Shown: positions 49,600-57,267 of the stretch, one piece after another | Position numbering within the stretch: the first letter of the stretch is position 1 | How the letters are laid out: each line of letters begins with the position of its first letter | Assembly (NCBI GenBank): GCA_015680685.1 | Contig: MNCI01020385.1 | Coordinates: forward strand, 1 to 57,267 | Direction of reading: 5' to 3' | Source: Gnetum montanum | Lineage: Eukaryota > Streptophyta > Gnetopsida > Gnetales > Gnetaceae | DNA length: 57,267 bases | Made by a program: the position numbers and the translations under genes | Notes under the pieces: generated by a model | What the model was told of the DNA's origin: nothing | What the model saw: the letters and a program-made list of their open reading frames with translations, nothing else | Databases searched by the model: none

Positions 49600-51330
49600 A
49601 ATAAAGGATTAGAAAACCCACAAAGTGACCACCTTAGGTAATAAGAAAGGAGAACTTCATACCATGAATGAACACTAAAAAGGAAGCTTTCTTACATCTA
49701 GAGACCCATAAGATCTATTAGATAGATATTACATTTTCATGAAAAATATAGATAGACTCTACAAATTGATCAAGCACTAATGGAGGCATCAAAAACAAAT
49801 CCTGGAACATTATAACATTATCTCAAATGAGTAGCCATAACACAAGAAAGAAATACATGTAACTCATCTTCAACTAATCTGCATAACCTAAAAATGTGCT
49901 CTTCTCAAAGGAGTTGATTACATCTACTTTCAATTCTCAAATGATGAGAACTTAAGTCCCATCATGATGGGACTAGTAGCTAAGAGATAGTGAGCATCTA
50001 CATTTAAATTTTTAATCTAATGTGGGGTAAATAAAATTGCTTCCTGCCTTCCACATTAGCCCATATATGTGTTAAAACCTTCTACCTAACTAGTTGGCAA
50101 ATATGCTTAGGATTTTGCTACATGTCCTCCCAAGAGATATTCCATTTTGTCAATCATTGCATCCCCTAAAAATACCAACTATCGTCTCATGAATTCTCAA
50201 GAACTGCTTTAGAGAATTTGTCTTACCTTTAGATATGCAAGCTATGAGTGTATGTAATGAGTTAGCACAAGGCTTCTCTTTTAAAGGTAATAAATCACAT
50301 TCGCATAATAACATTGAGTAAGGTATGTGCATCTTTACTTTTAACTCATTGAGAAGAAAATTTTTTTGCACTCTTTTAATATCTTTCCAAAGTTTAGCAA
50401 TAGGATAGATGATAATATGAAAAATTTATTTTTCAACCTTCCAAACCCAAAGGCCTAAATCTTTGCACTTGTTTTTGGAGGCACACAAAGACTTGAAACC
50501 TCTTGCTCTATTTTGTTTGATGCACTCTCCTCACATGTAATTATTTAGATAAACAAGATTCAAATATTTAAAAGAATCTACTATTTGTACATTGGTACCT
50601 TCAAAATGGAAGTTATAATAACTATTTCTTGTACCTTAGATCATAATTTAGTTTTATCTACATTTACTTGAAGACCAAATGAGCCATAATAATTTTCTAA
50701 AATTTACAACGTATTTTGCATACCTTATGCAGTAGTGGAGATCAAGGTAGTATCATCTACATATAAAAGAAGATTCACTGCTTAGAATCTAATTTTGATA
50801 GCATGACTATCTTTCCCGTTGCACAACCATTTCTACATTTTATCAATAAAGATACCAAAGAGTTGGAGAAAGTGGACAACTTTGCTTAACTTCAACTTTG
50901 CTTAACTTCAACTTTGCTCTGGAATTCAAATTTTTTTCTCTAAATTGTTCTGTGTAAGTTCAATAATCACTTTCTCATACAATCATTAAGTTATTGCAAT
51001 CAAATCTGAAGGAAGATAAATTTTATGTGATAGCAACCATAGTTTTATATGGATCGTTGAATCATCTACTTTTACAAAATCAATAAAACAAATAAAAACT
51101 TTTTGATTAGGCATTTTTGCAAACTCCATGAAGTGTCTAAGAGTAACTAAGTGAATAATAATAGAGTGATTTTGTCTAAAACGTGTTTAACATCTTACCC
51201 TAACATGGTTACCTTCAGCCTAAGAACTGATTTTCTTTTCTAGCAGAGTGTCCACAGTAACTTCATAAAAATATTACTCACAAAAATCATTCAATAATTG
51301 TTCAAATTATTTTTATCCAACTTTTTATAT
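49600..51330 (-). pseudogene. LINE reverse-transcriptase fragment inserted in copia
   Basis: On the - strand, from about 51185: FRQNHSIIIHLVTLRHFME, then KVFICFIDFVKVDDST (RT motif A, with the Asp kept), SDLIAIT, and after a stretch containing a 16-bp triplication (50878-50920) the motif YVDD (50752-50763), followed by YGSFGLQVNVDKTKL. The downstream region 50371-50150 (IPYSMLLCECDLLPLKEK) corresponds to the family pattern LLYGCE-W-L. This is a non-LTR polymerase of the type with NHST-DHL-TLR. Ends are approximate, and no target duplication was found. It splits the copia element between gag and integrase. Confidence 0.75.
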
Positions 51331-51439
51331 AACAATAGAGCTTTACTAGTGAATAATTATATAAATATTATATTGAAATAGATGATCAAAATAACAATAG
51401 TCATGTTTGTAACAACTATGTAATGAACAAGATTTCTAA

Positions 51440-52420
51440 AATGTTATTTGTTGATTCCAATGATTATTTTGATAAGCCATTGGCTAAAATCCATTATGAC
51501 TTATGGTCATTGGCCAAATACCATTGTGACTTATGGGGTCATCTACCAATTTGATTTGTCCAAGGTTTCCATTATTATGTAATTTTTATTGATGATTATT
51601 CTTAGTATTCATGGTTTTATGCCTTGAAAAGGAAATCTGATTTTTAAAAATGTGTTAAATTTTTTCATAAATTTATTGAGAAGCAAGTAGAAAAGAAGGT
51701 GGTGGTGGAGAGTTAAAAAATTTCAAATTATGGCATCCAACATCAAATGCCATGTCCTAGCATGCCAAAATAAAATGGGATTGTAGAGCAAAAGCATCTA
51801 CATATTGTTAAACTTGGATTGACCATAATGTTTAATTTATCAATGCCCAAGAAATATTGGGTGCAGACATTCTTAACTTCGGTGTTTTTAATTAATAGAG
51901 TACGATCTTAACGACTCAATATGAAACATTCATAGGTTTTGTTATTAAACAAAGATTCAAATTATTCTAACTTGAGGGATTTTTGACCGTCGATGTTTTC
52001 CTATTCTTCAATTTTATGCGACAATTAAATTTGATCTTTATTCCCTTCCTTGTGTTTTCTTGGGTAGTCGTGAAAAGCATAAAGGTTGTTATTATTTGTA
52101 ACTACCAACTGGTCCGGTATATATTTCACGACATGTAGTCTTTTATAAAAAAAATTTCCCTTTGCTAATTCTGTAAAGTTGTTTGATATCCAACCAAAAT
52201 GAAGGGAATTATTGGTGTATTAGATGTGGAATAAATGAATAGAGGCACATTTTGAAGTGTTATCTCCTCAATTATCTGAATTTTCCCGTCAAGCTCGTAT
52301 GTTTATAGAAAAGAATGGAATAAAATTTGAAACAAGCCAACAACATGGATTAAAAGCATCTGCCAAAAATGAAGCACAATTATTATCACTTGAAAGCAGT
52401 GAAGCATAACCATCATCCAT
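51440..52420 (+). pseudogene. Copia integrase region, decayed
   Basis: At 51520-51720 the frame reads CDLWGHLPI, then VQGFHYYVIFIDDYS-YSWFYALKRKSDF, giving the first two catalytic Asp positions of a copia integrase core. A local duplication of about 35 bases (GGCTAAAATCCATTATGACTT and GGCCAAATACCATTGTGACTT) sits at 51482-51540, just at the first Asp. Zinc-finger and Glu parts are not readable. Confidence 0.65.
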
Positions 52421-52499
52421 TGAAAAAATAAAGAAGCATAGTCACCTCAAAATAATTAAGAAAGTTTCAAAACCCTTCATTTAATTATCACTAAAAGTA

Positions 52500-53420
52500 A
52501 AGATGGCATTTTAAAATCCAATCCCAGGTATGTGCTTAATGTTGACAAGTATTATGATATTTCTGTTGAACCTAAAACTGTACATTCTACTTTCAAACAT
52601 CCAGGATGGGCAGCTGTAATGAAAGAAGAATTTGATGCCTTAATGAGTAATGATACTTGGGACTTTATTGAATATACACCAGGTATAAATGTGATTGTGT
52701 GTTGTTGGGTTTAAAAAATTAAGTTAATAGCAACAGGACTTTTGGATCATTTGAGAGCTTGCCTGATAGCTAAAGGATATAACCAACAAGGAGGAGTAGA
52801 TTTTCCAGAGGTCTTTAGCCATGTTATTAAAACTGCAAGTATCTAGATAGTTCTCACTGTTGCAGTAACAAAAGGTGGCACATTAGACAACATGAGGTTA
52901 AAAATGACTTTTTGCATAGATATTTGAGTAAACCAATTTTCATGGAACAACATCCAAGTTTTGTTCAATGGAAAAGACCTAAGTATGTTTGCAAATTAAA
53001 GCATGTTTTATATAGTCTTAAGCAAGCTACTTGTGCATGGTTTAAAATATTCAATTATTTTCTTTTAAACCATGTTTTTTTTCTACAGCACAGTTGATCC
53101 TTCATTATTTGTTTGTCATGGTTCTTCAAGAGAGATTATCTTGCTTCTCTATGTTGATAATATTCTGATTACTATTGATAATCTTTCACTTTTAAAATCA
53201 TTAATCACTTAGCTAAGGAAAAAATTTGCTATGAAAGATTTAGGTCCAATATTGTTTTTTGGACATTGAAGTTCGATTATTTAAAATGGTCTTTTTCTCA
53301 GCCAAGAAAAATGGGCTCAATATCTTCTCAAATGAAATGTTGTAAACCTATGTCTACACCAATGGTACAAAAAACATTCAGCTGGTTTTCTGATAAGTCA
53401 TATTCTGATTCCTAGTACAC
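52500..53420 (+). pseudogene. Copia reverse transcriptase, decayed
   Basis: HPGWAAVMKEEFDALMSNDTW (52606 on), KGYNQQGGVDFPEVFSHV, FMEQHPSFVQW, YVCKLKHVLYSLKQATCAWF and LLYVDNILI are in the right order. The catalytic YVDD is YVDN. At least four frame changes or stops. Confidence 0.85.
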
Positions 53421-53452
53421 AAGTTTTGCAAAAGCACTACAGTATCTTATCA

Positions 53453-53554
53453 TCATCATCATCATCTTAGACTTGTCCCAATAAAATACGGTTGGCTACA
53501 TGAGTTCTTTTTTCACCATTCACCTCTAAGAAAAGCTAGATCTTTGTTTATTTG
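53453..53554 (-). mobile_element. RTE-like LINE 3' tail with 13-bp target duplication
   Basis: 102 bases between two copies of CAGTATCTTATCA (53440-53452 and 53555-53567). On the - strand it contains CATGTAGCCAACCG and TTGGGACAAG and ends in (TGA)n. This is the pattern of the common plant RTE-type tail (GTAGCCGACCCCAA...TTGGGATAAGGC followed by a trinucleotide run). 5'-truncated. Confidence 0.75.
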
Positions 53555-53569
53555 CAGTATCTTATCAGG

Positions 53570-54060
53570 ACTCACCCAAATTTTTATTTTGTTGTTAATT
53601 ATGTGAGCCAGCTCATGCTGTCTCTTAGCATGGCTCATTTTCAAGCTATGCAATGGATATTAAAGTATATTAAAGACACTGCATTTTGAACTATAGATCT
53701 TTACTCGTAGTAGTTTGAATTTATATGTTTTTTTATGTAGATTGGACTAGATGCCCATTAACAAGAAGATTAATAACTGCCTTTTGTACTTTCTTGGGTT
53801 TAGTTTTATGATCAAGTGTTGAAGTAGAATCTTGTATTATGACATCTACTACAGTTGAATTAGCCTATCTATCTTTTATCCTTGGAGACATTGGGTTTCA
53901 TCTCTTTCAACCTAACACGCTTTACTGTGATAATATCAGCACTCTTAACATGACTATCAATCCAATTTTTGATGCACACACCAAGCACCTGGGGTTAAAT
54001 TATCGTTTTGTCAAAGAGAGTAGCATTTGGATCTTTAGTTACTCAATATGTATCCTTTAA
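53570..54060 (+). pseudogene. Copia RNase H, decayed
   Basis: VDWTRCPLTRRLITAFCTFLG (key words DW-CP-TRR and CTFLG), VELAYLSF and LYCDNISTLNMTINPIFDAHTKHL are shown in part by 53740-54010. These are the standard plant copia RNase H words, with frame changes. Confidence 0.85.
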
Positions 54061-54270
54061 CCAGCTGTTAGCTACTATCTTATCATAAACTCTTTCAAAA
54101 AATAGTTTCTGTGATCTATGAAACAAACTAGGCTTATGGCTATGCTTACCTAGTTTGCAAAAGAGTATCAAAGACTCAATTAAAATCTAGTCATCCATTT
54201 TTCAATGATTCAAATAGGCAGAACAAAAATATTCAAATTAGCAACCAAAGCAAACTTTGCGATTGATATT

Positions 54271-54440
54271 CTTTTTACTTTACTGAGATTTCTCCTAGTA
54301 CTTGAGTTGAGTTTTTTTCTATTTTCTGAGCTAATTTTTCTCCAAATACCTTGGCTGAGAGATTTCTTCCCTCTGTATATAAAACATAGGCTACGTAAAG
54401 TAAAGATGTTTGTGTGGCAAATACATTTTCAACTTCTCTT
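54271..54440 (+). repeat. Copia LTR-like promoter fragment
   Basis: Contains GGCTGAGAGATTTC, TATATAAAA (54376-54384) and GTAAAGATGTTTGTGTGGC (54400-54418), the same order as 55318-55385 and part of the 5' LTR. Probably part of the true 3' LTR, split from the copy at 55177 by the next feature. Confidence 0.55.
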
Positions 54441-54459
54441 CAATCCTTCTCTAGACCGA

Positions 54460-54847
54460 GAGTGCACAACTTGGCTTTCAAAAGCTAGTGCAAGGAGCTA
54501 GGGCTAAGATTTCTATAGATGGTGAATGTCCACAATGGGGCTCCTAAGCTCCTTGACGTTCTCTTCAACAAGAAAATAATGCAATGCCTTCTTGGATTTT
54601 TGTTGGAGAACCTTCCTTAGCATTACTACGCTCTAGGCAGAAAACTAATCCTGGATTTACATGGTCTCCGTTTGTTAAGGTCACTACCAACTTTCTCGTA
54701 CTTAATGGTTTGGAGGGGCTGCTGCATTCGATGGATAAATGCCTATTATGGCTTTGACAAAATGACAAAAGGTTTCATCTTGGTATGAGGTGTGACATCG
54801 TGACCCTGCGCTAATAAACAAGAACTAAAATTTGAAAAAAAAAAAAA
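54460..54847 (+). other. Unidentified segment ending in AATAAA and A13
   Basis: AATAAA at 54813-54818 is followed 17 bases later by a 13-base A-run (54835-54847), as at the end of a retroposed transcript. The segment is less AT-rich than its surroundings. A frame on the + strand from about 54583 to 54757 reads PSWIFVGEPSLALLRSRQKT in part, which I do not recognise; the - strand is also open (54565-54768). Its left part (GTGCACAACTTGGCTTTC) is LTR-like, so the boundary is unclear. Confidence 0.4.
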
Positions 54848-55176
54848 GTATGAGATGCCTCCTTACTAGCACTAGGATGAAAATTGAGGGCTCGTTGAAG
54901 GTCACCACAATTTCACCATGTACATGAGGTTGAAAACGATTCTGCTATGTGGTAGGCAAACCCATGGGGTAGAGGGATGTGGGTGTGTTGGACCCTATAA
55001 AATATTAATCATGAGTAAAGAAAATTTAGAGTACATTACAAACTTGATAATAGTAGACGTAGTTAAGAAATGGAAAGAAAAACCTTGGGATTTTAATATT
55101 ATCCACCCAAGGGTACAATCTTATAATTGATACTTTAAAAAATCAAGTGAAAAAAATTAATTTTTAATAGAGCAAA

Positions 55177-55490
55177 GTTATAGACTGCCCTAATCTCAAT
55201 TATGACATACAATATCACAGAGATAGGGTTGAATATGAAACTAAATGAAGAGATCCAGATTACATTGTCCTCCTCTAAATTAGGAGTGCACAACTTGGCT
55301 TTGAGAAGCGGTGTGAATTGAGAATTTTTCTCAGCAAACCGAAGAGATTTCTTTCCTTATATACATAATGTAAAGATGTTTGTATGTGCAAAATATACTT
55401 TCCATTACTTTTCATGGTGTTAGGCAGTAGACCAACATTGATGTGAAAGCTTTTGTTTTTGGATTTTTTTGTCTCCCATTCTTAAATCAA
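55177..55490 (+). repeat. Copia 3' LTR (approximate ends)
   Basis: Follows the 5' LTR in order: GGGTTGAATATG, ACAACTTGGCTTTGAGAAGC, GAATTTTTCTCAGCA, a TATATACAT box (about 55358), TGTAAAGATGTTTGT (55369-55383) and GATGTGAAAGC. Lacks the fold-back of the 5' copy. Confidence 0.6.
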
Positions 55491-56992
55491 GAACAAAATA
55501 AGGGACAAAATTGGTGTTGACTTAGGCTGATCATTTCTCCCCCATTGCTCCTTGTCCTCTCCCGTAACAAGTATGGCATGGCAATGCACACTCCAGGAAT
55601 AACTATAGCATGGCAATCCATTCTCTAATAACAACTATGACATGAAACGGTAATGTAAGCTAGGCATCTATCGCATTAGCTCACCATTTCTAAAATCAAT
55701 TCTTCTTATTATTACAAAAACGGTTCATGCTTTCAATTTTTCTCGTTGTTTTTATTTCTATTTTTATTTTTCAATCAAATATGTTTGAAATGTTTACTTA
55801 ATAGTGACTTTTAATTAAAAGAAATTTCAAAAAAAAAATTTATTTAATTAATACCTAAAGGTTAAAACATTTCTTAAGAAAAGATTAATGTTTTTTCATT
55901 TTTAAAAACTCATAGTCTATAGTTTACAATTTGTAAATTGTTAATGAAAATATGTAAATGTTTAACCACAATATTTTTTTCTTTGATATATAAAAATAAC
56001 ATATTAGAACTTAAGTTATCAAACTTGTAGATAAAAGTTACAAGTAATATATATCACACTTTCTTTAAACCCAGAGGCTTAATATTTGCCTCACCAACTA
56101 AAGTATTTGAAGAGCTAGTAAATGTGTGTGGTTGTACTTAGGCTCAAAATTAAACATTAAGAAGTAAATTTTGAGAGATAGTTGGGCCCCTTATTTTCAA
56201 ATGAGTAAATACTCAATATAAAGTTAACTTTACAACAAAATCAATTAAAATGTTCGACACAACCCTATTTCATTACTCTTAGTAAATTCTTTAAAAACCT
56301 TGTTAGCTTAATTGTTATCAATGATAAATTAGATTTTCTACATTGTACTCTCCTCATTATTATACCTTTTCATTAGATTACATTATGTGCATCTCATATC
56401 TTTGGTTGTCCAAGTGAAGGTAAGATAAATCCTTAGTTTCCAACATGTATTAACTGAGAATATTTTACTTACCTAACTTCAAAATATATAAATTAAATAA
56501 ACAAAATAAAGTAGGAAGAACAAGAAATGAAATAAGAATTAAGAAACTATCTTATTTTCATCTCTCTTCTACAATGTGATTGTAGTTCAACCATAACGGC
56601 AATGTGGTTAGATAGCCACGTTTAGGATGGTAAGGCTTGATCTTGTTTCTTAACTTCTTAAATTGGGTTAGAGTTGGTAAAGAAATTCCCATGGTAGGAT
56701 TTCTTATTGGCATAGAACATCAATGTTTAGTCTTCACAATTCTACAAGAATACATGGGTATTGGAATTCATGTCAGTCCAAAGCCTAAGGTGGATATGTG
56801 GAATGTTTCCTTTTATTGGTTAGGGTTATTGCAAGCACATTTTATGTTGAAACCTTCATGCATATTCCTAGAGTCTCTTCGTCATAAATATCATACACCT
56901 TCATGAAACAAGATTATGATCCTCCATGATGGTCAATATTTGCTTTGTGTCTTGATACTTCTTGAGGTAATGTCAATTGCTTGATTCCTTGG
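55491..56992. other. Unassigned AT-rich DNA
   Basis: No gene recognised; the open frame 56637-56906 (89 codons) has no known motif. 55730-56030 is almost pure A/T. Confidence 0.5.
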
Positions 56993-57232
56993 ATCATAGC
57001 TTTTTGATCATACTTGAAATTCATTTGCCACTGTAAGTTCAAGGATGAATCTTGAAAGTGATATAAAAGTAGTTAAGACTAGAATTATGTTTTTCCTTAT
57101 TAATTTCTATTTTGGTATTACTACTTCATCATAGCTTTTTTATTCGTACTTGAAATTCATTTGCTCTTTTAAGATTATGACAAATTCTAAAAATGGTATA
57201 AACGTTATTAAGATGGAAACTATCTTTTCTAG
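56993..57232. repeat. 135-bp tandem repeat, second unit interrupted
   Basis: Units start ATCATAGCTTTTT at 56993 and 57128 and share CGTACTTGAAATTCATTTGC-like and GGTATAAA-GT-TTAAGA words. The second unit stops after 105 bases where an LTR begins. Confidence 0.75.
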
Positions 57233-57267
57233 TGATGAGTGGCGAGGTACCCCTACACTCAACCATA
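57233..57267 (-). repeat. Athila-type LTR edge, continuing beyond the window
   Basis: TGATGAGTGG-GAGGTACCCCTACA matches the outer edges of the E1 and E2 LTRs at 10934 and 24984. There is no primer site on its left, so it is the 3' LTR of a further - strand element, or a solo LTR. Confidence 0.8.

Larger units (their letters stand above)
47789..55490 (+). mobile_element. Ty1/copia element with nested insertions
   Basis: Gag (48307 on), integrase core (51520-51720), RT (52500-53420) and RNase H (53570-54060) come in the copia order on the + strand. LTR-like repeats flank them: 47789-48290 shares with 55177-55490 the words GGGTTGAATATG, CAACTTGGCTTTGAGAAGC, GAATTTTTCTCAGCA and TGTAAAGATGTTTGT. 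Exact LTR ends, primer site and target duplication could not be fixed. Three foreign inserts and many stops break it. Confidence 0.78.

Noticed and set aside
56637-56906. 89-codon open frame as a gene
   Set aside because: No recognisable motif and no supporting context.

Overview
This window looks like non-genic, repeat-packed nuclear DNA of a land plant with a large genome. It is strongly AT-rich and CpG-poor, and it holds no intact host gene, rRNA, tRNA gene or CRISPR array that I can support. Almost everything recognisable is a decayed retrotransposon. A gymnosperm-like or other large-genome plant is plausible from the age and density of the elements, but the sequence does not prove it. 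Layout: (a) 1-230 is the end of an LTR in + orientation; 231-2776 is unrecognised flank ending in an assembly N at 2777. (b) 2778-11817, 12705-25841 and 31296-44460 are three Ty3/gypsy elements of Athila type, all coded on the - strand (called E1, E2, E3). Each has two LTRs of roughly 0.86-0.9 kb (E1's left LTR is cut by the N), a primer-binding site that matches the 3' end of tRNA-Asp after C-to-T/G-to-A decay, and the order gag, protease, reverse transcriptase, RNase H, integrase. E2 and E3 also carry a long post-integrase ORF. E2 and E3 are bounded by exact 5-bp target duplications (TAAGC and GTGGT). E1 is a deletion derivative that has lost the post-pol ORF. (c) The spacers 11818-12699 and 25847-31290 are old host or repeat DNA with dispersed CATGGT-type motifs and, at about 28430-29500, the zinc-finger tail of a plant L1-type LINE. 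(d) 44466-47788 is mostly unassigned but holds a SINE-like insertion (45686-45860) flanked by a perfect 16-bp duplication, and a 63-bp tandem repeat. (e) About 47789-55490 is a + strand Ty1/copia element. It is interrupted by a - strand LINE reverse-transcriptase fragment (about 49600-51330), by a 102-bp RTE-like LINE tail with a 13-bp target duplication (53453-53554), and by a region with AATAAA and an A-run. (f) 55491-57232 is AT-rich and ends in a 135-bp tandem repeat that is cut by another Athila-type LTR start at 57233. How the parts work together: in the living ancestors, LTR promoters (TATA boxes visible in all copies) would have driven a genomic RNA primed by tRNA-Asp, encoding Gag-Pol for copying and integration. 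The post-pol ORF has an N-terminal part like the domain found in Athila-type third ORFs, then a coiled coil. Every coding region now carries stops and frameshifts, so nothing here is expected to move by itself. I found no convincing new cellular system. The most interesting points are the compact CX2CX3HX3C motif and the coiled-coil post-pol ORF shared between elements, the family-specific hairpins in very short U3 regions, and a perfect 46-bp duplication around an N that is probably an assembly artefact.
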